A stretch of DNA of 64,000 bases from Pseudonocardia sp. N23 (GTDB lineage Bacteria; Actinomycetota; Actinomycetes; Mycobacteriales; Pseudonocardiaceae): NCBI RefSeq assembly GCF_002583555.1, contig NZ_BEGX01000004.1, positions 124,001 through 188,000 on the forward strand, in the 5' to 3' direction. This document shows, piece by piece, positions 8,357-16,389 of the stretch. The translations under genes and the position numbers were made by a program. Each line of letters opens with the position of its first letter. Positions within the stretch are counted from its first letter, which is position 1. The notes below the pieces were generated by a model. That model ran no database searches. It was not told the origin of the DNA and saw only the letters and a list, made by a program, of their open reading frames with translations.

Positions 8357-8645
8357 CTCCTCGACGTCGCCGCGCTCGCCCGCGGGCTGCGCGTGCAGCG
8401 GCTCGCGATCGGCGAGGCCGACCTCGCCGCGAGCACCACGGCCCTGCTGCGCCAGGGTTTCCGGGCCCGGACCGCCGCGCACCCGAAGCAGGTGCCGGTG
8501 ACCAGCGCCGCATCCACGCCGTCCCCCGCCGAGCTCGACCGCGCCCGCTCGGTGGTCGCGACGCTGGACTCGGCCGGTTCGGGCATCGCGATCGACCCGC
8601 GGACCGGGCGGATGCTCGACGAGGCGGTCGTCGCTCCGCACACGA
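8354..8645 (+). pseudogene. C-terminal remnant of an HpcH/HpaI-type CoA-ester lyase, internally deleted
   Basis: The frame starting GLLDVAALARGLR and RLAIGEADLAA, followed by RQGFRARTAAHPKQVPV, then TPSPAELDRARSVVATLD and GRMLDEAVV, reads like the last third of a citrate-lyase-beta-like (HpcH/HpaI) CoA-ester lyase. Roughly 50 residues expected between the GEADLAA segment and the LLRQGF segment are missing. It abuts the hydantoinase fragment with no start codon or ribosome site of its own. The join of two unrelated degraded genes suggests deletion of the DNA that once separated them. Confidence 0.6.
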
Positions 8646-8744
8646 CGTCCTCGCCCGCACCGGCCGGTAGGCTGGCCACAGGGCGCACCGCGCCCGTCTG
8701 CCCCGGGGTGAAGAAGCCGCCTCCCGCACTCCAGGAGGCGATCG

Positions 8745-9128
8745 ATGACGCCCGCATCCCCAGGATTCCTCGCGATCGGGTCCCCCGCTCCCCAGGTGCA
8801 CCTCGTCCGAGTCACCGGTGGCCTCGACGCCGCCACCGCGAACCGGCTGCTCCGCCTCGTCGACGCGCGCTGCCGGCTCGTCGCCGGCGGCGACAGCGCG
8901 ACCCGGCACGTGCTCGTCGACCTCTCCGGGGTGACCGCCCTGGCCCCCGGCACGGTCACGATGCTCGACCGGGCCCGCGAGGTCGCCGAGTCGCACGGGC
9001 TCTCCATCGACCTGGTGGGTACGTCGAAGCACACCGTCACCCTCAGCGGCCGCGACCGGCACCTGCTGCTGCGGTTCCGGACCTTCCCGGCTGTCGACGT
9101 GGCGCTCGACGACCTCGTCCGGACCTGA
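8745..9128 (+). CDS. STAS-domain protein (anti-sigma-factor-antagonist-like)
   Basis: A 127-residue single-domain STAS protein. The core VLVDLSGVTALAPGTVTMLDRAREV corresponds to the phosphorylation loop of SpoIIAA/RsbV proteins. The usual Asp-Ser-Ser-Gly of that loop reads Ala-Pro-Gly-Thr here, so the normal serine phosphorylation site is absent and only a threonine is nearby. AGGAGG lies six bases before the ATG. No anti-sigma kinase or sigma factor gene is adjacent. It may be a divergent antagonist working constitutively or with a distant partner kinase; its role is unknown. Confidence 0.75.
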   Translation: MTPASPGFLAIGSPAPQVHLVRVTGGLDAATANRLLRLVDARCRLVAGGDSATRHVLVDLSGVTALAPGTVTMLDRAREVAESHGLSIDLVGTSKHTVTLSGRDRHLLLRFRTFPAVDVALDDLVRT

Positions 9129-9176
9129 CCGTTGGCCGGGTGGCGGCGGCCCGGGGCCCGCGCCAGAATCCGCCAC

Positions 9177-9599
9177 ATGTCGATCCCCGTCACCGGTTTC
9201 TCTCACGTCCGCATCACCGTGACCGACCTCGAGCGGTCGAAGCGGTTCTACGACGACGTCCTCGGCCTCCCGGTCGCGTTCCAGCTCCCGCCCGACGCCG
9301 ACGAGAAGACGCGCGAGGAGAACTGGTGGCTCTTCGGCGGGGTGGTCTACCAGGTGCCGGGCGGCTTCTTCGGGCTGCGGCCCGTCGCCCCTGCCGACGA
9401 CTCGTTCACCGAGGACCGCGCGGGGCTCGACCACCTCTCGTTCGCCGTGCCGTCGCGGGCCGACCTCGACGCGGCCGCCGCCCGGCTCGACGAGCTGGGC
9501 ATCGCCCACGAGGGCGTCAAGGACATCGGCATCGGGTACCTGCTGGAGTTCCGCGACCCCGACAACATCGCGCTGGAGCTGTGGGCCGACGCCGGCTGA
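9177..9599 (+). CDS. VOC-family (glyoxalase/dioxygenase superfamily) protein
   Basis: A 140-residue protein with two beta-alpha-beta-beta-beta modules. The first begins SHVRITVTDLERSKRFYDDVLGLPVAF, the second GLDHLSFAVPSRADLDAAAARLDELG, and it ends FRDPDNIALELW, where the metal-ligand glutamate normally lies. The length fits a one-subunit glyoxalase-like fold. No specific reaction can be assigned: members act as glyoxalases, extradiol dioxygenases or resistance proteins. The start at 9177 leaves 48 bases after the STAS gene; a longer in-frame start would add Arg-rich sequence unlike the family. Confidence 0.85.
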   Translation: MSIPVTGFSHVRITVTDLERSKRFYDDVLGLPVAFQLPPDADEKTREENWWLFGGVVYQVPGGFFGLRPVAPADDSFTEDRAGLDHLSFAVPSRADLDAAAARLDELGIAHEGVKDIGIGYLLEFRDPDNIALELWADAG

Positions 9600-9990
9600 G
9601 GCGTCAGGAGCGCGGCGCCCACACCGTCAGGTCCTCCCAGCTCGGTCCGGCCCCGGTGGGCGATGCCGGTCCATCAGATGGTCGGCGACGGTGTGGAGAT
9701 CGCTCACACGGCCACCCTGCCGTAGATCCGCTCGTCGCGGCAGTCACCCCGAGTTCGACATCAGACCGGCGAACCTCGTGGTCGAGCCGGCCCCACGTCG
9801 AGCTGCACGGGGTCGGCGGGCAGGCCCGCCGGGCAGGCCTCCGGATCGGCACCCGCCCCGGACCAGCGGTGATCGTCGGTGGACGGCCCGATCATCACTG
9901 GACGAGAAACACGGTGATGGTGGCCGCGCGTGCGCGGTGCCACCATGCGAGACGTCGCGACGGCGCGGCACGACGACGGGCGGAGGAGCG
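9600..9990. other. Intergenic stretch without a recognisable gene
   Basis: About 390 bases between the VOC gene and the DUF2231-Rieske gene. A minus-strand frame ends WEDLTVWAPRS just after the VOC stop, but its upstream part is Arg/Pro-rich without family resemblance, so I do not call it. No clear promoter consensus was found; GGAGGAGCG at the right end is the ribosome site of the next gene. Confidence 0.5.
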
Positions 9991-11016
9991 ATGTCGAGTT
10001 CGGACACACCGGCAGGCGCCCCCGCGCCCGAAGGCGCGTCCCGGCTGACGACGTGGCACCGCGACCTGTTCGCCGCCGTCGCCGCCTGGCCCTGGCTGCG
10101 CGACGCCGACGAGAAGGTCGCCGCCGCAGTCCTCCCCGTCTACGACCGCCACCGCGGCAACCTCGTCGTCGAGCTCATGCACGGCGGCCGCTGGGCCGGG
10201 CACTCACTGCACGCCGCGCTCAGCGACCTGCCGATCGGGTTCTGGGCCGGGTCGGTGGTGCTCGACGTCCTCGGCAAGGACGTCCGCCCGGCCGGCAGCC
10301 GGCTCGACCCCGCCGGAGCTCTCAGCGCCGCCGGGATCGCCGCGGCCGCCGCGACGGTCGCGACCGGCGCCACCGACTGGACCGTCAGCGACGGCGAGGA
10401 CCGCCGCGTCGGGCTCCTGCACGGGATGATGAACCTGGCGGGCACGACGCTGCAGGCGGCCTCCCTCGCCGCGCGCGTCGCCGGCCGACGCCGCCCCGCG
10501 CAGGCACTGGGCATGGCGGGCATGGCCGTCACGGCCGCCGCCGGCTACGTCGGCGGGCACCTCGTCCAGGGCCGCGCCGTCATGGTCAACCGCGTCGCGA
10601 CCACCACCGGCCCCAACCGCTGGGTCAAGGCCGTCGAGGAGACCGACCTGCCCGACGGCGCCACCACCGGCGTCGTCGTCGAGGGCCGCCAGGTCGTGCT
10701 GCACCGCTCCGGCGACGAGGTCCACGCCCTCGACGACCTCTGCAGCCACGCGGGCGGCCTGCTCAGCCGCGGGGAGGTCGTCGACTGCGTCATCTCGTGC
10801 CCGCTGCACGAGTCGCTGTTCGACCTCCGCGACGGCCACATCGTCCGCGGGCCTGCGCACCATCCGCAGCCCGTGCTCCCGACCCGCATCCGCAACGGAT
10901 GGGTCGAGGTGCGGGGCTCCCTGCCCCGGGCACGCGGGACCCGATCCGCGGCGGCGTCCACGACCGGACCCGCCGAGGGCCGCACCCGGACACGTAGTGC
11001 CCCCACCACCACATAG
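9991..11016 (+). CDS. DUF2231 membrane domain fused to a Rieske [2Fe-2S] domain
   Basis: A 341-residue two-domain protein. Residues about 70-200 form a DUF2231-like hydrophobic region with four probable membrane segments (DLPIGFWAGSVVLDVLG, the Ala-rich SAAGIAAAAATVATGATDW, the LLHGMMNLAGTTLQAASLA segment, and GMAGMAVTAAAGYVGG). Residues about 215-320 are a Rieske domain with Cys251-x-His253 and Cys270-x2-His273 (CSHAGG and CPLHES). It should bind a [2Fe-2S] cluster on one face of the membrane. The start has GGAGGAG nearby. A small soluble Rieske protein gene follows after nine bases, so the pair may pass electrons together. The terminal partner is unknown. Confidence 0.88.
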   Translation: MSSSDTPAGAPAPEGASRLTTWHRDLFAAVAAWPWLRDADEKVAAAVLPVYDRHRGNLVVELMHGGRWAGHSLHAALSDLPIGFWAGSVVLDVLGKDVRPAGSRLDPAGALSAAGIAAAAATVATGATDWTVSDGEDRRVGLLHGMMNLAGTTLQAASLAARVAGRRRPAQALGMAGMAVTAAAGYVGGHLVQGRAVMVNRVATTTGPNRWVKAVEETDLPDGATTGVVVEGRQVVLHRSGDEVHALDDLCSHAGGLLSRGEVVDCVISCPLHESLFDLRDGHIVRGPAHHPQPVLPTRIRNGWVEVRGSLPRARGTRSAAASTTGPAEGRTRTRSAPTTT

Positions 11017-11025
11017 GAGGCAGCC

Positions 11026-11382
11026 ATGGCATGGGAAGCGGTCGCGGATCTCGACCAGCTCGAAGAGGGCGACATGATGGTCGTCGAGATGAAGGGCGAG
11101 CCGATCTGCGTCGTCCGGCTCTACGAGGACGAGGCCGTCGCCGTCCACAACACCTGCACCCATCAGCAGCAGCCGCTCAACGAGGGCTACCTGCAGGAGG
11201 ACGACACCCTCATCTGCCCGGCCCACAACTCCTGCTTCGACCTCCGCACAGGAGAGCCCCGCGGGGTGCCGGCGGTCAGCCCGATCCCCGTCTACGCGTG
11301 CAAGATCGAGGACGACGCCATCTGGGTCGACCCCGAGCAGCAGCTCAACGACGCCGAGATCCCGCACAAGCCGTTCCACTGA
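11026..11382 (+). CDS. Small Rieske [2Fe-2S] ferredoxin-like protein
   Basis: A 118-residue Rieske domain with Cys44-x-His46 (CTHQQQPL) and Cys64-x2-His67 (CPAHNSC), the complete ligand set of a [2Fe-2S] cluster. Its size fits the ferredoxin component of Rieske oxygenase systems or NirD-like proteins. AGGAGG precedes the ATG, and the gene follows the membrane Rieske gene by nine bases in an evident operon. No oxygenase alpha subunit is encoded nearby, so the acceptor is not visible. Confidence 0.92.
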   Translation: MAWEAVADLDQLEEGDMMVVEMKGEPICVVRLYEDEAVAVHNTCTHQQQPLNEGYLQEDDTLICPAHNSCFDLRTGEPRGVPAVSPIPVYACKIEDDAIWVDPEQQLNDAEIPHKPFH

Positions 11383-11434
11383 CCGGGTTCCCGGCAGCGG
11401 AATAGCCGTCGTCGTCCTGCAGGTTGCCGGGGAC

Positions 11435-11866
11435 ATGACCGCGTCCCCGTTCGACCCGCACGCGCTGCTCGCCGAGAGCCGGATCGGCGTACTGGCGACG
11501 ATCAAGTCCGACGGCCGCCCGCAGCTCTCCCCCGTGACGCCGTTCTACGACCGCGCCGCCGGGCTCCTGCACGTCTCGATGACCGACGGCCGCGCGAAGA
11601 CGGCCAACCTGCGCCGCGACCCGCGCGCGACACTGGAGGTCACCAGCGCCGACGGCTGGGGGTGGGCGACGGTCGAGGGCGTGGCGACGCTCGTCGGTCC
11701 CGGCACCGACCCGCACGGCCCCGAGGTGGACGCGCTCGTCGACTACTACCGCGCCGCCGCAGGCGAGCACCCCGACTGGGACGAGTACCGCCGGGTCATG
11801 ATCGACGACCGGCGTGTCCTCATGACGATGACCGTCGACCACGTCTACGGCGCGCGCATCCGCTAG
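11435..11866 (+). CDS. PPOX-class (pyridoxamine-phosphate-oxidase-like) flavin/F420-binding protein
   Basis: A 143-residue split-barrel protein. LLAESRIGVLATIKSDGRPQLSPVTPFYD is the typical N-terminal strand-turn region, followed by TANLRRDPRATLEVTS and a C-terminal tail ending VDHVYGARIR. Actinomycete proteins of this form often use cofactor F420 (TIGR03618-like), while others bind FMN, heme or no cofactor. It stands 52 bases after the small Rieske gene on the same strand. Substrate is unknown. Confidence 0.83.
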   Translation: MTASPFDPHALLAESRIGVLATIKSDGRPQLSPVTPFYDRAAGLLHVSMTDGRAKTANLRRDPRATLEVTSADGWGWATVEGVATLVGPGTDPHGPEVDALVDYYRAAAGEHPDWDEYRRVMIDDRRVLMTMTVDHVYGARIR

Positions 11867-12090
11867 TCGGGCAGGGGCCGCAGGGTGTCGTGGGCCCACG
11901 AGGCGAGCGGCGCCGGCGTCGTGGTCACGGCCGTGCGTGGCTGTCCGGGGGTGAACCCGACACCACCCAGCATGCCGCGCACCGCCTCGTCCGGTATCCG
12001 TTCACCGGCGAGATGCACGTGAGCGTCGCCCGGGGCCGATCGCACGACGCCCATGTGCGTCTCGGCGTTGCAGGCCTGCCCGGCCTGTGC

Positions 12091-13275
12091 TCACCAGACG
12101 ACGTCCACGCTCCGGGGGCCGCAGAACATCGGGCTCGCGACGTCGACGTAGGCCGCGCCGGGGGCCAGACGCAGGCCGGGCAGGCGGTCGAGCAAGGCGC
12201 CGAGCGCCGTCGAGATCTCGATGCGGGACAGCTCGGCGCCCAGGCAGAGGTGAGTGCCGTGCCCGAAGGACAGGTGTCGGCGCGCTGTGGGGCGGCGCAG
12301 GTCGAAGTCCGCGGCGTCGGGGCCGAAGACGGCCTCGTCCATGTTGGCCGACTCCAGGCCGACGATCAGCCGGTCGTCGGCGGCCATGTCGTCGCCGTCG
12401 ACGTCAGTGGGACCGGTGACGGTGCGCAGCACCCAGCGGATCGCGGAGCCGTGGCGCAGGCCCTCCTCGCGGGCGTTGTCGAGCAGGGACCGGTCGGCGA
12501 GCAGCGTCTCCCAGCGGCTGCGGTCGTCCAGCAGCTGCCAGACGGTGGAGCCGATCGTGTAGGCGGTGCTCTCGAGCCCGGCGACGAACAGCTGCCAGGC
12601 GTGGAACGCGACCTCCTGGTCGGTGAGCCTGCGGCCGTCGATCTCGCCGAGGGCTAGGAGGGTGACGAGGTCGTCGGGTGGGGCGTCGGCGGCGCGGCGC
12701 TGCCGTGCGGCGGCGGTGAGGTACTCCTCCAGCCTCGCCCACATCGGGGTGCCGACGAAGCTCGCGGGCAGGATCGCCGTGATCTCCAGGGAGAGTCGCG
12801 CGAGCTCGGCGGCGTCGTCGGCGGGGACGCCGACGAGCCGGCCGATGACCCGGGCGGTGAGCGGGAGCGCGACGTCGCCGACGATGTCGGCGGGCCCGCC
12901 GTCGGGGAGGCCGTCGATCAGCTCGTCGACGTACTCGGCGACCCAGGGGACGGCGTCGGTGATCGCGGCGCGGGTGAAGCCGGGACGCAGCAGGGCACGC
13001 AGGCGGGTGTGCTCGGGCGGGTCGCTCTGGGTGATGAGGTCGGGCGGGGCGGGACCGTCGCCGTCGCCGTCGAGGACGAAGTTGCCGTGGTTGCTGAAAG
13101 TGGCGTGGTCGAGCAGGGCCTCACGGGCGTACCTGTGGTGGGAGACGAACCCGAGGCCGGGCGCGACCCGGGTGACCGGACAGCCGCTCTCGCGAGCGTC
13201 GGCGAGGCCGCGGCGCACCTCCTCGAGACTGCCGGGGGCGAGGGGGTTGAACGCGGCCCGTTCACTGGCGACCAT
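12091..13275 (-). CDS. Cytochrome P450
   Basis: A 394-residue soluble bacterial P450. The heme-binding loop LSFGHGTHLCLG puts the thiolate at Cys344, the K-helix ExxR is Glu271-Arg274 (EGLR), and the I-helix oxygen-activation motif is AGLEST (232-237), with Glu in place of the more usual Asp/Glu next to Thr. Length is standard for CYP families of actinomycetes. No ferredoxin gene is adjacent; the Rieske proteins upstream are convergent and not obvious partners. Its promoter region holds a dyad (13318-13344) resembling one before the HyuA/hydroxylase genes at 20.4 kb, so it may belong to the same regulon. Substrate is unknown. Confidence 0.95.
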   Translation of the reverse strand: MVASERAAFNPLAPGSLEEVRRGLADARESGCPVTRVAPGLGFVSHHRYAREALLDHATFSNHGNFVLDGDGDGPAPPDLITQSDPPEHTRLRALLRPGFTRAAITDAVPWVAEYVDELIDGLPDGGPADIVGDVALPLTARVIGRLVGVPADDAAELARLSLEITAILPASFVGTPMWARLEEYLTAAARQRRAADAPPDDLVTLLALGEIDGRRLTDQEVAFHAWQLFVAGLESTAYTIGSTVWQLLDDRSRWETLLADRSLLDNAREEGLRHGSAIRWVLRTVTGPTDVDGDDMAADDRLIVGLESANMDEAVFGPDAADFDLRRPTARRHLSFGHGTHLCLGAELSRIEISTALGALLDRLPGLRLAPGAAYVDVASPMFCGPRSVDVVW

Positions 13276-13317
13276 CGCACGCTCCTATGCGCATCCAGAT
13301 CTGACGACTGATTCGTA

Positions 13318-13344
13318 GGTTATTCGACGCAAGCGGCGAATACC
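13318..13344. promoter_or_regulatory. Dyad GGTTATTCG...CGAATACC before the P450 gene
   Basis: GGTTATTCGACGC at 13318-13330 matches GACTATTCGACGC at 20363-20375 in 11 of 13 positions, and a local inverted copy (CGAATACC) follows. It lies 43-69 bases before the P450 start. It is a candidate operator shared with the divergent hydroxylase/HyuA promoter. Inference from sequence similarity only. Confidence 0.4.
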
Positions 13345-13438
13345 AGCATTGTTTGCAGAATTGCGTTGTGGCACAAGACGTTCAGCGCACGCGACCACGC
13401 CGGGCCCGCCGCGGCGGGTCCGGCGACGCGGACCGGCC

Positions 13439-14680
13439 TCAGCCCGGCGGGGTCAGCTCGTGGCGCTTCCCGAGCCAGTCGGCGATGCGGGCCGCGGCGA
13501 GCTCGTTGCCGGTCGGCTCCCCTTCGGCGAGGGCACCGCCGAAGTGCAGGCCGCGCACGACCTCCGTCGTCAGGTCGGAGGCGCCCAGCGCCTCGACCAT
13601 CCGCCGCGAGTCGGCAGGGAACGCGGCTTGGTCGCCCGTGAGCTCGACGAACAGTGTGGGAACGGTGACCCCCGGCGCGCAGCGGACGAAGTCGGCGTTC
13701 GAGCTCAGCCCCGACCATGTCGAGAGCCACGCCTCAGGGGTGGTGAGCCGCCCGAACCCGACCTGCCCGTAGTTGATGAGGTCGGGACGTCTGCCGAACA
13801 GCGAGCCGTAGGGCCGGTCGCTCGGGTCGAGGGAGAGATCGACGGTGCGAGGGTCGGCGTCGGTCCGGAAGACCGTGAGGATGCGCGGCGCGAGGGCCCG
13901 TCGCCGATCGGCCACAGCACCGGTGTCCTTGAACGCCGCGCGAGCCGAGGCGGTGCGCGCCAACGACTCCCGGGCGACGGCATCGATGCGCGCGACCCGG
14001 TCGCGCTGGGCGGCGCGGTAACGGTCGAGGAACTCCGCGGAGTACGACGAGCTCGCGGGCGGCTCGGCGAACCCGTTCGCGGGAGAGAAGGGGTCGAGCG
14101 ACGGGACGACCGAGAGCGGGTCGGACTCGTCGGCGACCGAGGGGTCGATGCAGCCCAGCAGGAGTTGCCCCTGGCCGGGGTGCGGGGCGAGGAAGACGGC
14201 GCCGTCGGCGACGGGCATGTCGGCGTCGGCCGACGCGACCGGCCGCCCGCCGGGAGTGCGCGTCACGCGCTGCTGCGGCGGCAGCGCGGCCTGCTGCAGG
14301 TAGTAGGCGTAGAGCGTGCCGCCGCCGGAGTGGCCGAGCGTGACGATCGAGGAGAACCCGTTGTCGCGCAGGAACACCATCCCGGCGGCGACGTCGAGCA
14401 GCGCCTGCTCGTGGACGAGCGTGAGGTCGTTGTTGACCGAGCGGGTGTGCTGCGTCCAGACCGCGGCACCGGCCTGGAGCAGCAGCGGCACGAGCGGGTG
14501 GTGAGTGAGGTCCTGACGTGGGTGCATGAGGCACACGACAGTCCGCGCACCGGGCACGGTTGCCAGCACGCCGCGGACGCCCGCACCGTCGGCCGTGGTC
14601 AGTTCGTGGACCGAGGTCGTCGTCGTGGCAGGCCGCGATCCAGCGGCCAGGTAGCGCCCGGCGCCCAGCCCGGAGGTCAT
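13439..14680 (-). CDS. Alpha/beta hydrolase, large type
   Basis: A 413-residue alpha/beta hydrolase. The nucleophile elbow is GHSGGG with Ser118, the early HxxR-like CLMHPRQD is consistent with an oxyanion region, and a C-terminal GLHFGG segment may carry the catalytic His, with GDQAAF upstream for the acid. It is longer than the 270-300 residue norm, the extra part lying between the elbow and the acid (a cap region with several aromatic residues). It has no signal peptide. Its start overlaps the end of the 82-residue gene (ATGA), which in turn overlaps the VOC gene, so all three are translationally coupled. A ring-cleavage plus hydrolase role is tempting but unproven. Confidence 0.82.
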   Translation of the reverse strand: MTSGLGAGRYLAAGSRPATTTTSVHELTTADGAGVRGVLATVPGARTVVCLMHPRQDLTHHPLVPLLLQAGAAVWTQHTRSVNNDLTLVHEQALLDVAAGMVFLRDNGFSSIVTLGHSGGGTLYAYYLQQAALPPQQRVTRTPGGRPVASADADMPVADGAVFLAPHPGQGQLLLGCIDPSVADESDPLSVVPSLDPFSPANGFAEPPASSSYSAEFLDRYRAAQRDRVARIDAVARESLARTASARAAFKDTGAVADRRRALAPRILTVFRTDADPRTVDLSLDPSDRPYGSLFGRRPDLINYGQVGFGRLTTPEAWLSTWSGLSSNADFVRCAPGVTVPTLFVELTGDQAAFPADSRRMVEALGASDLTTEVVRGLHFGGALAEGEPTGNELAAARIADWLGKRHELTPPG

Positions 14681-14925
14681 ACCGGGTCCACGCGCAGGGC
14701 GTTCTTGTCGTGCTGGGTGATCCGGCCGTCGCGGCCCACTCCGGCGATGCAGGAGTACCAGACGGCGTGGCGGCAGCCCGTCGCGCGCCGGTCGATGACG
14801 ATCGGGCCGTCGGCGCTGATCTCGTGGTAGTGCCCGCGGCGGCCCACGGTCACGGCCGGGTCCTCGACGGCGACCGTCACGACGGAGATGTTCTCCGGGA
14901 CGTCGAGTACGAACAGGGTTGTCAC
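14677..14925 (-). CDS. Small conserved-looking protein, 82 aa, between VOC and hydrolase genes
   Basis: I do not recognise a family. The 82 residues begin TTLFVLDVPENISVVTVAVEDP and contain a middle RRGHYHEISADGPIVIDR segment with two His, and two Cys (CRHAVWYSC) before a charged C-terminus. It looks like a compact beta-rich domain without signal peptide or membrane segment. Four-base overlaps with both neighbours show tight translational coupling, and codon usage is normal, so it is a real gene. It may be an accessory or metal-binding subunit for the VOC enzyme or the hydrolase. Confidence 0.7.
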   Translation of the reverse strand: MTTLFVLDVPENISVVTVAVEDPAVTVGRRGHYHEISADGPIVIDRRATGCRHAVWYSCIAGVGRDGRITQHDKNALRVDPV

Positions 14926-15536
14926 ACCGGCACCCGCTCGACGATCAGCTCGGCCTTGCGCGCCAGCAGCTTCCCGAAGGTGGGCTCGGGTCCGGCGACG
15001 ACGTCGAGCAGGGCGTCGATCGTCAGGTTGGCGTCGTCGTCCTCCTGCGGGGTCACGGGACGCATGGCCCGGGTGATCTCGAACATGTAGCCATTGGGGT
15101 CGTGGGTGTAGATCGACTCGATGGTCTCGTGCTGGATCTGCATCTCGACGGGCCAGGAGCTGGCGTCGAGGCGGCGCCGGTACTCGAGCAGGTCGTGCTC
15201 GGAGTCGACGTGGATCGCGAGGTGCCGGGACCGGACGAAGTACTCGGGGACGTCGGCGCCGAAGCGGGCGTAGGCGTCGCCCTTCTCCCCCACCGGGCCG
15301 CCGACCTCCGGCGAGGAGCCGAAGTAGTAGAAGAACGCGATCCGGTCGTCGTTGCCGATGTCGAAGAAGAAGTGGATGAAGTCCGGGTGGTTCTCCGGGC
15401 CCCAGCCCGCGGCGCAGATCGAGTGCACTACCGGGAAGCCCAGCACGTCACGGTAGAACCGCACGGTGGCGGCGGGGTCGAAGGTCGGGAACGCGACATG
15501 GTCGACGCCGCGGACCCGGTGGTCCTGTTCGGTCAT
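14922..15536 (-). CDS. VOC-family protein, extradiol-dioxygenase-like
   Basis: A 204-residue vicinal oxygen chelate protein. RGVDHVAFPTFDPAATVRFYRDVLGFPVV opens the first module with the ligand-position His, SRHLAIHVDSEHDLLEYRRRL opens the second, and THDPNGYMFEITRAM carries the terminal Glu ligand. The His/His/Glu pattern is intact, so a metal is likely bound. A 40-residue helical C-terminal extension follows (LTIDALLDVVAGPEPTFGKLL), longer than simple glyoxalases. It is the first gene of a coupled unit with the 82-aa protein and the alpha/beta hydrolase; a dyad GTGTC...GACAC lies in its upstream region. Dioxygenase followed by hydrolase would fit aromatic breakdown, but this is inference. 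Confidence 0.83.
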   Translation of the reverse strand: MTEQDHRVRGVDHVAFPTFDPAATVRFYRDVLGFPVVHSICAAGWGPENHPDFIHFFFDIGNDDRIAFFYYFGSSPEVGGPVGEKGDAYARFGADVPEYFVRSRHLAIHVDSEHDLLEYRRRLDASSWPVEMQIQHETIESIYTHDPNGYMFEITRAMRPVTPQEDDDANLTIDALLDVVAGPEPTFGKLLARKAELIVERVPV

Positions 15537-15610
15537 GGCTCCACGGTACGCGGGTGTCTACACATGCGTCAACAGTTCGACACTTGCGCCGAATCACGGC
15601 CGCCGCACCG

Positions 15611-15641
15611 AAAAGGGCCCTCCACCAGCGGTGGAGGGCCC
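15611..15641 (-). terminator. Intrinsic terminator of the TetR/ligase operon
   Basis: A 12-bp perfect stem, GGGCCCTCCACC (15615-15626) and its complement (15630-15641), with a three-base loop. On the minus strand it is followed by TTTT, so it is a classic intrinsic terminator placed 14 bases after the TetR stop. Confidence 0.85.
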
Positions 15642-15654
15642 ACGACGAAGCGGG

Positions 15655-16389
15655 TCAGAGGTCGAGTACGCGTTCGAGATGGTCGAGGTCCTGGCGCAGC
15701 ATCTTCAGCGCCGCGGCCGGCCCCTCACCCTCCAGGGTCTGGTCGTCGGGCCGGGCCAACGCGCCGACGGCCATGTCCGCCAGCTGCGCGACGACCGCCT
15801 CCCCGGTGTCACGCCCACCCGGGTGGAACCACCACGCGACCCAGTTGCACATGCCCAGCACGCCGAGCGCCGCGACGCGGGCCTCGACCGGGCGGAACCG
15901 GCCGGCCCGGACGCCGTCCTCGACCACACCGGCGATCGAGGTGAGCACGTCCCGCCGCGACGCGGCGTAGGCGGCGGTGAGCTCCGCGGGGAGCTCGGCC
16001 TCGGAGCGGATGAGCAGCCGGAACCGTTCGGGCTGGGCGACCCGGCGCCCGACGATGATCCCGACGACGCCGCGCAGCTTCGCCACCGGGTCCAGGTCGG
16101 TGCGGGCGGCCAGCGCGTCGAGCTCGTCGAGCGGACCGTTGGTGACCTCGGTGACGAGCTTGGCGAGCAGCTCGTCCTTGCTCCTGACGTAGTAGTACAG
16201 CGCGGGCCGGGTGATGCCGATCGCGTCGGCGATGTCCTGCAGGCTGGTCCCCGCGAAGCCGCGTTCGGCGAACAGCCGGGTGGCGTGCTCCAGCAGCTCG
16301 TTCTCGACGAGCTCGCGACGCGCGGTGCCGGCCCGGCCGGTCCTCGGCCCGCCGCCCGCCCGCCGACCCCGGGGTTCCTCGCCGCTCAT
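15655..16389 (-). CDS. TetR-family transcriptional regulator
   Basis: A 244-residue TetR regulator. After a basic Gly/Arg-rich tail, the HTH covers about residues 30-75 (ELLEHATRLFAERGFAGTS, IADAIGITRPALYYYVRSKDELL). The C-terminal ligand domain resembles the fatty-acyl/aromatic catabolism type (AefR/KstR-like). It is the last gene of the hydroxylase-ligase-isomerase operon and overlaps the isomerase gene by four bases, so it is probably a feedback repressor of that operon, sensing an acyl- or aryl-CoA intermediate; this last point is inference. Confidence 0.93.
   Translation of the reverse strand: MSGEEPRGRRAGGGPRTGRAGTARRELVENELLEHATRLFAERGFAGTSLQDIADAIGITRPALYYYVRSKDELLAKLVTEVTNGPLDELDALAARTDLDPVAKLRGVVGIIVGRRVAQPERFRLLIRSEAELPAELTAAYAASRRDVLTSIAGVVEDGVRAGRFRPVEARVAALGVLGMCNWVAWWFHPGGRDTGEAVVAQLADMAVGALARPDDQTLEGEGPAAALKMLRQDLDHLERVLDL

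Noticed and set aside
9604..9852. Minus-strand frame ending WEDLTVWAPRS
   Set aside because: Only the last dozen residues look natural; the rest is Arg/Pro-rich without start signal.
11863..12054. 63-codon minus-strand frame after the P450 stop
   Set aside because: It is in frame with the P450 gene after its stop, has no ribosome site and no family resemblance; it could be a read-through artefact. The sequence is protein-like enough to note, but I cannot support it as a gene.
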